From assembly GCF_026343125.1 (NCBI RefSeq), contig NZ_JAPEMB010000001.1, positions 4,717,501 to 4,781,500 of the forward strand: a stretch of DNA of 64,000 bases, read 5' to 3'. The position numbers and the translations under genes were made by a program. Below the pieces are notes generated by a model, which worked only from the letters and a program-made list of their open reading frames with translations, had not been told where the DNA came from and made no database searches. Below, one piece after another: positions 15,846-26,428 of this stretch (the stretch's first letter is position 1; every line of letters starts with the position of its first letter). The DNA is from Streptomyces sp. NBC_00094. GTDB taxonomy: Bacteria; Actinomycetota; Actinomycetes; Streptomycetales; Streptomycetaceae.

Positions 15846-17132
15846 GTGACCGAGCAGCCCCTCTCCGAGCACACCGCAGATGTGATCGTCGTCGGAGCGG
15901 GCCCGGCCGGCTCGACCACCGCGTACTACCTCGCCAAGGCCGGACTCGACGTCCTGCTCCTGGAGAAGACCGCGTTCCCCCGCGAGAAGGTCTGCGGCGA
16001 CGGCCTCACCCCCCGCGCCACCAAGCAGCTCGTCTCCATGGGCATCGACATCTCCGAAGAGGCCGGCTGGCTGCGGAACAAGGGCCTGCGGATCATCGGC
16101 GGCGGCGTCCGCCTGGAGCTCGACTGGCCGGAGCTCGCCTCGTACCCGGACTACGGACTCGTCCGCAAGCGCGACGACTTCGACGAGCAGCTCGCCCGGC
16201 AGGCGCAGAAGGCCGGTGCCCGGCTGTACGAGCGCTGCAACGTCGGCGCCCCGATCGTCGACGACCGCACGGGCCGGATCACCGGCGTCCACGCCAAGCT
16301 CGGCGACGAGAAGCGCGAGGTCACCTTCCACGCCCCGCTCGTCGTCGCGGCCGACGGCAACTCCACCCGGCTCTCCCTCGCCATGGGCCTGCACCGCCGC
16401 GAGGACCGGCCGATGGGCGTCGCCGTCCGTACGTACTTCACGTCGCCCCGCCACGACGACGACTACCTGGAGTCCTGGCTGGAGCTGTGGGACCGGCGCG
16501 GTCCGCAGGACCGGCTGCTCCCCGGCTACGGCTGGATCTTCGGCATGGGCGACGGCACGTCCAACGTCGGCCTCGGCATCCTCAACTCCTCCTCCGCCTT
16601 CAAGGAGCTGGACTGGCGCGAGGTGCTGAAGGCCTGGTGCGCCTCGATGCCCGAGGACTGGGGCTACACCCCGGAGAACATGACGACGCCGATCCGCGGC
16701 GCCGCCCTCCCGATGGCCTTCAACCGCCAGCCGCACTACACCAAGGGCCTGCTGCTCGTCGGCGACGCGGGCGGGATGGTCAACCCGTTCAACGGCGAGG
16801 GCATCGCGTACGCCATGGAGTCCGGCCAGATCGCGGCCGACGTCATCGTCCAGGCGCACGCCCGTACGACCCCCGCCCAGCGCGAGCTGGACCTGCGGAA
16901 CTACCCGCAGGTCCTCAAGGACACCTACGGCGGGTACTACACGCTCGGCCGCGCCTTCGTGAAGCTCATCGGCAACCCGAAGGTCATGAAGATCGCGACC
17001 CAGCGCGGCCTGACCCACCCGCTCCTGATGAAGTTCACGCTCAAGATGCTGGCGAACCTCACCGACCCGACGGGCGGCGACGCCATGGACCGCATCATCA
17101 ACGGCCTCTCGAAGGTCGCCCCGAAGTCGTGA
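15846..17132 (+). CDS. Geranylgeranyl reductase family FAD protein (MenJ-like)
   Basis: 428 residues, GTG start. N-terminal dinucleotide fold VIVVGAGPAGSTTAYYLAKAG (GxGxxG at 17-22), then the family signature EKVCGDGLTPRA near 48-59, a second FAD site LLVGDAGGMVNPFNGEGIAYAMESG, and a basic, partly hydrophobic C-terminus. Such flavoproteins saturate isoprenoid double bonds. In mycobacteria the related MenJ reduces one isoprene unit of menaquinone; lying after menG and before complex I, this protein most likely does the same for menaquinone tails. Reduction of other polyprenyls (lipids, carotenoids) cannot be excluded. Closed by a 16-bp terminator hairpin. Confidence 0.85.
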   Translation: MTEQPLSEHTADVIVVGAGPAGSTTAYYLAKAGLDVLLLEKTAFPREKVCGDGLTPRATKQLVSMGIDISEEAGWLRNKGLRIIGGGVRLELDWPELASYPDYGLVRKRDDFDEQLARQAQKAGARLYERCNVGAPIVDDRTGRITGVHAKLGDEKREVTFHAPLVVAADGNSTRLSLAMGLHRREDRPMGVAVRTYFTSPRHDDDYLESWLELWDRRGPQDRLLPGYGWIFGMGDGTSNVGLGILNSSSAFKELDWREVLKAWCASMPEDWGYTPENMTTPIRGAALPMAFNRQPHYTKGLLLVGDAGGMVNPFNGEGIAYAMESGQIAADVIVQAHARTTPAQRELDLRNYPQVLKDTYGGYYTLGRAFVKLIGNPKVMKIATQRGLTHPLLMKFTLKMLANLTDPTGGDAMDRIINGLSKVAPKS

Positions 17133-17140
17133 GAGAACGA

Positions 17141-17176
17141 CTGTGCCCCCTCCGGAAGGTTCCGGAGGGGGCACAG
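17141..17176 (+). terminator. Terminator after the MenJ-like gene
   Basis: Perfect 16-bp stem (17141-17156 with 17161-17176) and a 4-nt loop, 8 nt past the stop. Confidence 0.9.
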
Positions 17177-17224
17177 CCGTGTCCGGGACCTTCCGGGCAC
17201 AACGCCTGAATCAGGACGAATGCC

Positions 17225-17261
17225 GAAAGGCCGTCTCTCCCCCGAGGAGTGACGGCCTTTC
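17225..17261 (-). terminator. Terminator after the NlpC/P60 gene
   Basis: 11-bp perfect stem (17225-17235 with 17251-17261) with a 15-nt loop, about 20 nt beyond the stop of the minus-strand NlpC/P60 gene, back to back with the terminator of the convergent MenJ-like gene. Confidence 0.7.
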
Positions 17262-17281
17262 CGCTGACGTGGTGCGCCGGA

Positions 17282-18214
17282 TCAGAGGATCCGGACGGCG
17301 CCCGAGGGGGTGTCCCAGTCGAGGGAGCGCTCGACGACGCCCGTGGACGGGTTCTGCGCGCCGACGTAGTTGCCGCCGCCGACGTAGATGGCGACGTGGT
17401 ACGAGCCGCTGCGGCTGCCCCAGTACAGGATGTCGCCCGGCTGGAGGTTGCTCAGCGAGACGGAGGTGCCGCGGCTCGACTGGTCGCCGGAGATGCGCGG
17501 CAGGTCGATGCCCGCGGCGCGGTAGGCGGCCTGGACGAGGCCGGAGCAGTCCCAGGAGTTGGGGCCGGTGCCACCCATGACGTACGCGTCGCCGATCTGG
17601 GCGCGCGCGAAGGCCACGATCGCGGCGGCGGAGCCGGAGGGGGCCTGCGTCTCGGTGCTGCTGCCGGCATTCCCCGAGGAATCAGAGGAACCGCTGTCCG
17701 AGGAGGAGGAGCCGGAGGAGCCGGAGACGGTCGACGAGGAGCCGCTGTCGCTCGTGGAGGTGGTGGAGAGCTGGGTGCGCGCGCGGTCGCGGGAGGCGCG
17801 CTCCTGGGCCTCCTGGCGCTCCTGCTCGGCCTTCGCCTTGGCCTCGGCCTCGGCGCGGGCCTTCTCGGCGCGCTCGGCCTCGGCCTTGCGGTCCGCCTCG
17901 GCCTTGGCCTTCTTGGCCTCCTTGGCGGCCTTCTGCAGGGCCGCGCTCTCCTGGGCCTCCAGGCTCTGGTCGAGGGCCTCCTGCTGGGACGCCTCGGCCG
18001 AGGCGGCGACGGCGCTCGCCAGGCCCGCGGTGTCGAGGGATCCGAGCGTGGGCATTTCGATGGTCTCGGTCACCGGCTCGGCATTGGCCGGCCCGGCAGC
18101 ACCGGCCACCGCGATGGTGCCGAGGACGCCACCGGCAACTCCGGCACGGAGCGCGAGCTTCGAGGCGCTGCGGCGGGGCTTCCGGTGGCTGGGTATGTGA
18201 GCGGTGTGGGACAT
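17282..18214 (-). CDS. Secreted NlpC/P60 peptidoglycan endopeptidase with coiled coil
   Basis: 310 residues from ATG at 18214. Signal peptide of about 45 residues (HRKPRRSASKLALRAGVAGG, cleavage near ANAEP). Residues 75-148 are an Ala/Glu/Lys-rich coiled coil, 150-192 a Ser-rich linker, and 195-310 the NlpC/P60 domain with catalytic Cys223 (WDCSGLVQ) and His273 (SYHVAIYVGGG). Such enzymes cut the D-Glu-to-diaminopimelate bond in stem peptides. The frame is open to 18364, but upstream sequence does not look secreted; no good ribosome site precedes the ATG, so the start is moderately certain. A Crp/BldD-like palindrome lies about 240 bp upstream. Divergent from nuoA. Confidence 0.9.
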   Translation of the reverse strand: MSHTAHIPSHRKPRRSASKLALRAGVAGGVLGTIAVAGAAGPANAEPVTETIEMPTLGSLDTAGLASAVAASAEASQQEALDQSLEAQESAALQKAAKEAKKAKAEADRKAEAERAEKARAEAEAKAKAEQERQEAQERASRDRARTQLSTTSTSDSGSSSTVSGSSGSSSSDSGSSDSSGNAGSSTETQAPSGSAAAIVAFARAQIGDAYVMGGTGPNSWDCSGLVQAAYRAAGIDLPRISGDQSSRGTSVSLSNLQPGDILYWGSRSGSYHVAIYVGGGNYVGAQNPSTGVVERSLDWDTPSGAVRIL

Positions 18215-18452
18215 GGGTACAACCGCTATCAGGGCTTTGCGGTTCCCTTCAAGAAACGTGGTCTGCGCCACAGTTGCGCCAGGAGCGGCCGAATCCGCTT
18301 CCGTGGCGCCCTTATTGACGCCGTAACGGGCAAATCGGGCACCGTGCATTGAGCCCTTGATCATGGGTTTTCAATGAAACGCCCGAATTGCCCGTCACTT
18401 ACCACCTCTTCACGTCTGTGGCCAAGCCCCGCTTTCCCGGACCCCTGTGTGG

Positions 18453-18468
18453 AGTGACGCAGGTCACA
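18453..18468. promoter_or_regulatory. Crp-like (or BldD-like) palindrome
   Basis: AGTGACGCAGGTCACA: half-sites GTGAC and GTCAC around 4 bp, fitting the Streptomyces Crp pattern GTG-N6-GNCAC; BldD boxes (AGTGA-N-TCAC) are also compatible. About 240 bp upstream of the NlpC/P60 start and 405 bp upstream of nuoA. Confidence 0.55.
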
Positions 18469-18768
18469 TCCGAGCTCGTGAACGCGCGCACGTGTCCACC
18501 TCCGTACGCCGGACCCCCCGACCGGGCGATGCCGGGATCCTTTATCACCGGTCCGCGTCCATCGCCAATTTGCTTGTATGGGGAAACGCTTGATAGTGCG
18601 ACACCCCCTCCGAGCAGCGACTTCCGGTACGGATGTCACATCTGGTGATCACCTGGGCGCTTCGCGCAACAAGATCACTGCTCATCCGACTTCATGATCC
18701 TTCGTCAGGTGGTGGAGATCACAAACTCGTTGCTGTACCCCGTGTCGCAGATCACAGAGGGGCGGGCA

Positions 18769-18774
18769 TAAGAT
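18769..18774 (+). promoter_or_regulatory. Candidate -10 element of the nuo operon
   Basis: TAAGAT preceded by a weak -35 (around 18745-18751). It would start transcription near 18781, just before the Rex-like site, with a leader of roughly 95 nt to nuoA. Confidence 0.4.
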
Positions 18775-18789
18775 GCGGGGCAGCCGGGC

Positions 18790-18807
18790 TTGTGAACTGC
18801 CTCACAT
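18790..18807. promoter_or_regulatory. Rex-type redox operator upstream of nuoA
   Basis: TTGTGAACTGCCTCACAT matches the Rex operator pattern TTGTGAA-N4-TTCACAA at 12 of 14 defined positions. It lies about 68 bp before the nuoA start and just after a -10-like hexamer, where binding would block initiation. Rex is the NADH/NAD+-sensing repressor of respiratory genes in Streptomyces. Confidence 0.75.
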
Positions 18808-18874
18808 GGGGGCGATCTTTCACGGTCCGGTCGTGCGATCCAACGGTCAAGGACGACTGGAAGGAGCGAGGAGC

Positions 18875-19234
18875 GTGAATGCGTACGCGCCCGTCCTCGT
18901 GCTCGGTGCCCTGGGTGCGGGGTTTGCGATCTTCTCCGTGGTCATGGCCACGCTCATCGGGCCAAAGCGGTACAACAGGGCAAAACTTGAGGCATACGAG
19001 TGCGGCATCGAGCCGACACCCACGCCTGCCGGGGGCGGCCGCTTCCCGATCAAGTACTACCTGACGGCGATGCTCTTCATCGTCTTCGACATCGAGATCG
19101 TCTTCCTCTACCCCTGGGCCGTCACCTTCGACGCCCTGGGGCTTTTCGGGCTCGTGGAGATGCTGCTCTTCGTGCTCACCGTCTTCGTCGCCTACGCCTA
19201 CGTGTGGCGTCGCGGCGGCCTGGAATGGGACTGA
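18875..19234 (+). CDS. nuoA: NuoA, complex I membrane subunit
   Basis: 119 residues with three predicted membrane helices (about 5-27, 60-82 and 88-110). NuoA is part of the hinge between the quinone site and the membrane arm of NADH:menaquinone oxidoreductase. The segment YECGIEPTP, then RFPIKYYLTAMLFIVFDIEIVFLYPWA, is the family hallmark including the conserved Asp/Glu pair. GTG start with GGAGCGAGGAGC upstream; a longer frame starting at 18773 would run through the Rex-like operator and is rejected. First gene of the 14-gene operon. Confidence 0.95.
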   Translation: MNAYAPVLVLGALGAGFAIFSVVMATLIGPKRYNRAKLEAYECGIEPTPTPAGGGRFPIKYYLTAMLFIVFDIEIVFLYPWAVTFDALGLFGLVEMLLFVLTVFVAYAYVWRRGGLEWD

Positions 19235-19251
19235 GGGGCTGAGGGGCACCT

Positions 19252-19806
19252 ATGGGACTCGAAGAGAAACTCCCGAGCGGCTTTCTGCTGACGACGGTCG
19301 AACAGGCCGCGGGCTGGGTGCGCAAGGCGTCCGTGTTCCCCGCGACCTTCGGCCTCGCCTGCTGCGCCATCGAGATGATGACCACCGGCGCCGGCCGGTA
19401 CGACCTGGCCCGCTTCGGCATGGAGGTCTTCCGCGGCTCACCGCGCCAGGCCGACCTCATGATCGTCGCCGGCCGCGTCAGCCAGAAGATGGCGCCCGTC
19501 CTGCGGCAGGTCTACGACCAGATGCCCAACCCCAAGTGGGTCATCTCCATGGGCGTCTGCGCCTCCTCGGGCGGCATGTTCAACAACTACGCGATCGTGC
19601 AGGGCGTCGACCACATCGTGCCCGTCGACATCTACCTGCCCGGCTGCCCGCCGCGGCCGGAGATGCTCCTCGACGCGATTCTCAAGCTCCACCAGAAGAT
19701 CCAGACCTCCAAGCTCGGCGTGAACGCCGAGGAGGCGGCGCGCGAGGCGGAGGAGGCGGCGCTCAAGGCGCTGCCGACCATCGAATTGAAGGGTCTGCTC
19801 CGGTGA
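19252..19806 (+). CDS. nuoB: NuoB, complex I subunit carrying cluster N2
   Basis: 184 residues. Holds the [4Fe-4S] cluster N2, the immediate electron donor to menaquinone. Ligands Cys37-Cys38 (LACCAIEMM), Cys103 (GVCASSGG) and Cys132 (PGCPPRPE) are all present. ATG start 17 bp after nuoA. Its last 25 residues are Glu/Ala-rich beyond the core domain. The stop overlaps the nuoC GTG. Confidence 0.97.
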   Translation: MGLEEKLPSGFLLTTVEQAAGWVRKASVFPATFGLACCAIEMMTTGAGRYDLARFGMEVFRGSPRQADLMIVAGRVSQKMAPVLRQVYDQMPNPKWVISMGVCASSGGMFNNYAIVQGVDHIVPVDIYLPGCPPRPEMLLDAILKLHQKIQTSKLGVNAEEAAREAEEAALKALPTIELKGLLR

Positions 19807-20534
19807 GTGACGAGACACCCAACCCCGAGAGGGAGCTGAGCGAGCAGAACCTGCCCGGCCAGCGCGGGGAGCACGGCGAGGAGGTACGCCTCCAGCGTGG
19901 CATGTTCGGCGCGAACAACGGCGGCGACACGTCCGGATACAGCGGCCTCGTCCGCTCGGTCCGCCTCCCCGGCCCGGCCAACCGCCCGTACGGCGGCTGG
20001 TTCGACGAGGTCGCCGACGAACTCGAAGGCGCGCTGGAGGAGCAGGGACTGCTCCCCGACAACGCCATCGAGAGGACCGTCGTCGACCGCGACGAGCTCA
20101 CGTTCCACATCGAGCGCGAGCACCTCGTCCGGGTCGCCCGGACCCTCCGCGACGACCCGGCGCTCCGCTTCGAGCTCTGCACCGGCGTCTCCGGCGTCCA
20201 CTACCCGGGCGACAAGGGCCGCGAGCTGCACGCCGTCTACCACCTGCGCTCGCTCACCCACGGCAGGCTGATCCGCCTGGAGGTCTCGGCGCCCGACGCC
20301 GACCCGCGCATCCCGTCCCTCGTCGCCGTCTACCCGACGAACGACTGGCACGAGCGCGAGACGTACGACTTCTTCGGCATCGTCTTCGACGGCCACCCCG
20401 CCCTCACCCGGATCATGATGCCGGACGACTGGCAGGGCCACCCGCAGCGCAAGGACTACCCCCTCGGTGGCATCGCCATCGAGTACAAGGGCGCCCAGAT
20501 CCCGGCTCCGGACCAGCGGAGGTCGTACTCGTGA
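19803..20534 (+). CDS. nuoC: NuoC, complex I 30-kDa subunit
   Basis: 243 residues; separate from NuoD, unlike the E. coli NuoCD fusion. GTG start overlaps the nuoB stop by 4 nt. After a polar N-terminal stretch of about 65 residues the 30-kDa domain shows HYPGDKGRELHAVYHLRS, WHERETYDFFGIVFDGHP and the conserved end DWQGHPQRKDYPLGG. It is a peripheral-arm scaffold next to the quinone site. Confidence 0.96.
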   Translation: MSDETPNPERELSEQNLPGQRGEHGEEVRLQRGMFGANNGGDTSGYSGLVRSVRLPGPANRPYGGWFDEVADELEGALEEQGLLPDNAIERTVVDRDELTFHIEREHLVRVARTLRDDPALRFELCTGVSGVHYPGDKGRELHAVYHLRSLTHGRLIRLEVSAPDADPRIPSLVAVYPTNDWHERETYDFFGIVFDGHPALTRIMMPDDWQGHPQRKDYPLGGIAIEYKGAQIPAPDQRRSYS

Positions 20535-21853
20535 GCACTTCCCACGCGTCTCCCCGCGAGACGACAGAAGGCGCCGTCTACACGGTGACCGGCGGCGACT
20601 GGGAAGAGGTCGTCCAGTCCGCCGCCAAGGCCGACGACGAGCGCATCATCGTCAACATGGGCCCGCAGCACCCGTCCACCCACGGCGTGCTCCGCCTCAT
20701 CCTGGAGATCGACGGCGAGACCGTCACCGAGGCCCGCTGCGGCATCGGCTACCTCCACACCGGCATCGAGAAGAACCTCGAATACCGGACCTGGACGCAG
20801 GGCACCACCTTCGTCACGCGCATGGACTACCTCACCTCGTTCTACAACGAGACGGCGTACTGCCTCGGCGTGGAGAAGCTCCTCGGCATCACCGATCAGA
20901 TCCCGGACCGGGCGAGCATCATCCGCGTCCTGCTCATGGAGCTCAACCGGCTCTCCTCCCACCTGGTGTGCATCGCCACCGGCGGCATGGAGCTCGGCGC
21001 CACCACGATCATGATCTACGGCTTCCGGGACCGCGAGATGATCCTGGACCTGTACGAGCTGATCACCGGCCTGCGCATGAACCACGCGTTCATCCGCCCC
21101 GGCGGCCTCGCCCAGGACCTGCCGCCCGGCGCCGTCGACGCCGTCCGCGAGTTCGTGAAGACCATGAAGAAGAACCTGCCGGAGTACGACAAGCTCGCCA
21201 CCGGCAACCCCATCTTCAAGGCCCGCATGCAGGACGTCGGCTACCTCGACCTGACCGGCTGCATGGCCCTCGGCGCCACCGGCCCGATCCTGCGCTCCGC
21301 CGGCCTCCCGCACGACCTGCGCAAGACCGACCCGTACTGCGGCTACGAGAACTACGAGTTCGACGTCCCGACCGCCGACACCTGCGACTCCTACGGACGC
21401 TTCCTCGTCCGCCTGGAGGAGATGCGACAGTCGCTGCGGATCGTCGAGCAGTGCCTCGACCGGCTCGCACCGGGCCCGGTCATGGTCGGCGACAAGAAGA
21501 TCGCCTGGCCCGCGCAGCTCGCGCTCGGCCCCGACGGCCTCGGCAACTCCCTCGACCACATCAAGAAGATCATGGGCACCTCCATGGAGGCCCTGATCCA
21601 CCACTTCAAGCTGGTCACCGAGGGCTTCCGGGTCCCCGCCGGGCAGGCCTACGCGGCCGTCGAGTCGCCCAAGGGCGAGCTCGGCGTGCACGTCGTCTCC
21701 GACGGCGGCACGCGTCCCTTCCGGGTCCACTTCCGCGACCCGTCCTTCACCAACCTCCAGGCCATGGCCGCGATGTGCGAGGGCGGCCAGGTCGCCGATG
21801 TCATCGTCGCCGTAGCCTCCATCGACCCGGTCATGGGAGGCGTCGACCGATGA
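20531..21853 (+). CDS. nuoD: NuoD, complex I 49-kDa subunit
   Basis: 440 residues, GTG start overlapping nuoC by 4 nt. Forms the quinone pocket with NuoB. Family motifs NMGPQHPSTHGVLRLILE (with the conserved quinone-contacting His), GYLHTGIEKNLEYRTW, YCLGVEKLLGI and, at the C-terminus, DPVMGGVDR are intact. Cytoplasmic peripheral arm. Confidence 0.97.
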   Translation: MSTSHASPRETTEGAVYTVTGGDWEEVVQSAAKADDERIIVNMGPQHPSTHGVLRLILEIDGETVTEARCGIGYLHTGIEKNLEYRTWTQGTTFVTRMDYLTSFYNETAYCLGVEKLLGITDQIPDRASIIRVLLMELNRLSSHLVCIATGGMELGATTIMIYGFRDREMILDLYELITGLRMNHAFIRPGGLAQDLPPGAVDAVREFVKTMKKNLPEYDKLATGNPIFKARMQDVGYLDLTGCMALGATGPILRSAGLPHDLRKTDPYCGYENYEFDVPTADTCDSYGRFLVRLEEMRQSLRIVEQCLDRLAPGPVMVGDKKIAWPAQLALGPDGLGNSLDHIKKIMGTSMEALIHHFKLVTEGFRVPAGQAYAAVESPKGELGVHVVSDGGTRPFRVHFRDPSFTNLQAMAAMCEGGQVADVIVAVASIDPVMGGVDR

Positions 21854-22586
21854 CGGAGAACGTAAGCCTCGGGATGCCTCAACTTCCCGCCCCCGAGTAC
21901 CCGGCCGAGGTCCACGCGCGCCTGACCGACGACGCGAAGGCGATCATCGCCCGCTACCCGGACTCCCGCTCCGCGCTCCTGCCGATGCTGCACCTCGTGC
22001 AGTCGGAGGAGGGCCACGTGACCCGTACCGGCATGCGGTTCTGCGCCGAACTCCTCGGCCTGACCACCGCCGAGGTCACCGCCGTCGCCACCTTCTACAC
22101 GATGTACCGGCGCAAGCCCTCCGGCGACTACCAGGTCGGTGTCTGTACGAACACGCTCTGCGCGGTCATGGGCGGCGACGCCATCTTCGAGGAGCTCAAG
22201 TCCCACCTCGGCGTCGGCAACGACGAGACGACCGAGGACGGCAAGATCACGCTCGAACACATCGAGTGCAACGCGGCCTGCGACTTCGCGCCCGTCGTGA
22301 TGGTCAACTGGGAGTTCTTCGACAACCAGACCCCGGAGTCCGCCAAGAGGATGGTGGACGACCTGCGGGCCGGACGGACCGTCGAACCCACGCGTGGCGC
22401 CCCCCTCTGCACCTTCAAGGAGACCGCCCGCATCCTCGCGGGCTTCCCCGACGAGCGCCCCGGCGCCGTCGAGGCCACCGGCGGAGCCGGCCCGGCCTCT
22501 CTCGTCGGCCTGCGCCTCTCCAAGGGCGAGGCGCCGCACCACCGAATCGTTCACCCGCGCGGTGAGGCAACCCGTCAGGAGGGGGA

Positions 22587-22590
<4 letters not shown>
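21850..22590 (+). CDS. nuoE: NuoE, complex I 24-kDa [2Fe-2S] subunit
   Basis: 246 residues, longer than the usual 160-180 because of a Pro/Arg/Glu-rich tail after about residue 200. Thioredoxin-like [2Fe-2S] domain (cluster N1a) with ligands Cys99, Cys104 (VCTNTLC), Cys140 and Cys144 (CNAAC). ATG overlaps the nuoD stop as ATGA. Works with NuoF and NuoG as the NADH-dehydrogenase module. Confidence 0.96.
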
Positions 22591-23944
<1,354 letters not shown>

Positions 23945-23948
<4 letters not shown>

Positions 23949-26428
23949 CAGTCACCACGTCTGCCCCCTCCGGGGGCGGCGAGGCGGCGCTCCCGCCCCA
24001 GGACCTCGTCACGCTGACCATCGACGGCATCGAGATCTCCGTCCCCAAGGGGACGCTGGTCATCCGCGCCGCCGAACAGCTCGGCATCGAGATCCCGCGC
24101 TTCTGCGACCACCCGCTCCTCGACCCCGCCGGCGCCTGTCGCCAGTGCATCGTCGAGGTCGAGGGGCAGCGCAAGCCCATGGCCTCCTGCACCATCACCT
24201 GCACCGACGGCATGGTGGTGAAGTCGCAGCTGACCAGCCCGGTCGCCGAGAAGGCCCAGCACGGCGTGATGGAGCTGCTGCTCATCAACCACCCGCTGGA
24301 CTGCCCGGTCTGCGACAAGGGCGGCGAGTGCCCCCTGCAGAACCAGGCCATGTCCCACGGGCAGTCCGAGTCCCGCTTCGAAGGCGTCAAGCGGACCTAC
24401 GAGAAGCCCGTACCGATCTCCACCCAGGTGCTGCTGGACCGCGAGCGGTGCGTCCTGTGCGCCCGCTGCACCCGCTTCTCCAACCAGGTCGCGGGCGACC
24501 CGATGATCGAGCTGATCGAGCGCGGCGCGCTCCAGCAGGTCGGCACCGGCGAGGGCGACCCCTTCGAGTCGTACTTCTCCGGCAACACCATCCAGATCTG
24601 CCCGGTCGGCGCCCTCACCTCGGCCGCCTACCGCTTCCGCTCCCGCCCCTTCGACCTGGTCTCCTCGCCGTCGGTCTGCGAGCACTGCGCCGGCGGCTGC
24701 GCCACCCGCACCGACCACCGGCGCGGCAAGGTCATGCGGCGGCTCGCCGCCGAGGACCCCGAGGTCAACGAGGAGTGGATCTGCGACAAGGGCCGCTTCG
24801 GCTTCCGGTACGCGCAGCAGCGCGACCGGCTCACCACCCCGCTCGTCCGCAACCCCGAGACCGGTGAGCTCGAAGCGGCGTCCTGGCCCGAGGCCCTGGA
24901 GGCCGCCGCCCGCGGTCTCGTCCGCGGCCGCACCGGCGTCCTCGCCGGCGGCCGGCTGACCGTCGAGGACTCCTACGCGTACGCGAAGTTCGCCCGGGTC
25001 GCCCTCGACACCAACGACGTCGACTTCCGGGCCCGGGTCCACTCCGGCGAGGAGGCCGACTTCCTTGCCTCCGCCGTCGCCGGACGCGGCCGCGACCTGG
25101 ACGGCCAAGGTGTCACGTACACCTCGCTCGAAGCCGCCCCGGCGGTGCTCCTCGTCGGCCTGGAGTCCGAGGAGGAGGCCCCCGGCGTCTTCCTGCGGCT
25201 CCGCAAGGCCTGGCGCAAGCACGGCCAGAGGACGTACGCGATCGCCGCCTTCGCGACCCGCGGCCTGGAGAAGTCGGGCGGCACCCTGCTGCCCGCCGCC
25301 CCCGGCACCGAGACCGAGTGGCTCGACGCCCTCACCTCCCGGGTCGGCCTCGAAGGCGACGGACCCGCCGCCGCCGAGGCCCTCCGCAGGGAAGGCTCCG
25401 TCATCGCCGTCGGCGAGCGCCTCGCGGGCGTGCCCGGCGCGCTGACCGCCGTCCTGCGGACCGCGGCTGCCACCGGTGCCCGGCTCGTCTGGATCCCGCG
25501 CCGCGCCGGCGAGCGCGGAGCGGTGGAGGCGGGCGCGATCCCGACGCTGCTGCCCGGCGGCCGGCCCGCGACCGACCCGCGCGCGCGGGAGGAGGTCGCC
25601 GCCGCCTGGGGCGTCCGCGAACTCCCGCACCGCTACGGCCGCGACACCGGCCAGATCCTGGAGGCCGCCGCCACCGGTGAACTGGGCGCGCTGCTCGTCG
25701 CCGGCGTCGACGTCGCCGACCTGCCCGACCCGGCACGCGCGCGTGCGGCGCTCGACGAGGCCTTCGTGGTCTCGCTCGAACTGCGGCCGGGCGAGGTCAC
25801 CGACCGTGCCGACGTGATCCTGCCGGTCGCCGCCGTCGCCGAGAAGCCCGGCACCTTCCTCAACTGGGAGGGCAGGGCCCGGCTGTTCGAGGCCGCGCTC
25901 AAGCCCGAGCAGATGACCAGGCCGCTGGCCCCGACCGACGCGCGCGTGCTCCACATGCTCGCCGACGCCATGGACGCCCACCTGGCCCTGCCCGACCTGC
26001 GGTCCGTACGCCGGGAGATCGACCGGCTCGGCCGCTGGACCGAGGAGCGGGCCTCCGAGCCCGTCGAGCCCGGCCAGGCCGCGCCCCGGGCCGGCGAAGG
26101 GGAGGCCGTCCTCGCCGGACACCGCCTCCTCCTCGACCTCGGCCGCCTCCAGGAAGGCGACACCGCCCTGGCCGGCACCCGCCACGCGGCGGTCGCCCGG
26201 CTGTCGGCGGCCACCGCGGCCGACACCGGCGTCAAGGACGGCGACACGCTCGAAGTGACCGGCCCCGCCGGCTCCGTCACCTTCCCCCTCCAGGTCACCG
26301 AGATGCCCGACCGCGTGGTCTGGCTCCCGCTGAACTCGACCGGCGGCGGCGTCTACTCCGCCACCGGCGCCCACCCCGGCGACCTGGTCCGCATCGGCGC
26401 GGCCACCACGACGGAGGTCCAGGCATGA
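23945..26428 (+). CDS. nuoG: NuoG, complex I 75-kDa iron-sulfur subunit
   Basis: 827 residues, ATGA overlap with nuoF. N-terminal [2Fe-2S] (Cys54, 65, 68, 82), His-ligated [4Fe-4S] (His116, Cys120, 123, 129) and [4Fe-4S] (Cys169, 172, 175, 219) clusters, then a molybdopterin-oxidoreductase-like domain without the cofactor. The extra off-path cluster N7 ligands (Cys245, Cys248, Cys252, Cys280) are retained, as in E. coli and Thermus. Main electron wire of the peripheral arm. Confidence 0.96.

Larger units (their letters stand above)
18215..18874. other. Divergent control region between NlpC/P60 gene and nuoA
   Basis: 660 bp with no supported gene. It holds a Crp/BldD-like palindrome (18453-18468) nearer the NlpC side, four GATCAC hexamers at 18647, 18673, 18717 and 18750 (the first within palindrome GGTGATCACC), a TAAGAT -10-like hexamer at 18769, and a Rex-type site at 18790-18807 on the nuo side. 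The c-di-AMP (ydaO) riboswitch often seen before actinomycete wall-hydrolase genes was looked for and not found. Confidence 0.75.

Noticed and set aside
18215..18450. c-di-AMP (ydaO-type) riboswitch before the NlpC/P60 gene
   Set aside because: The GGGTGAATC-like core and the multi-stem layout expected for this class are absent; only a small AACCGC/GCGGTT stem is present.
18361..18878. Small open frames in the nuoA/NlpC intergenic region
   Set aside because: They lack ribosome sites, overlap the operator-like sites and show no codon bias or known motif.
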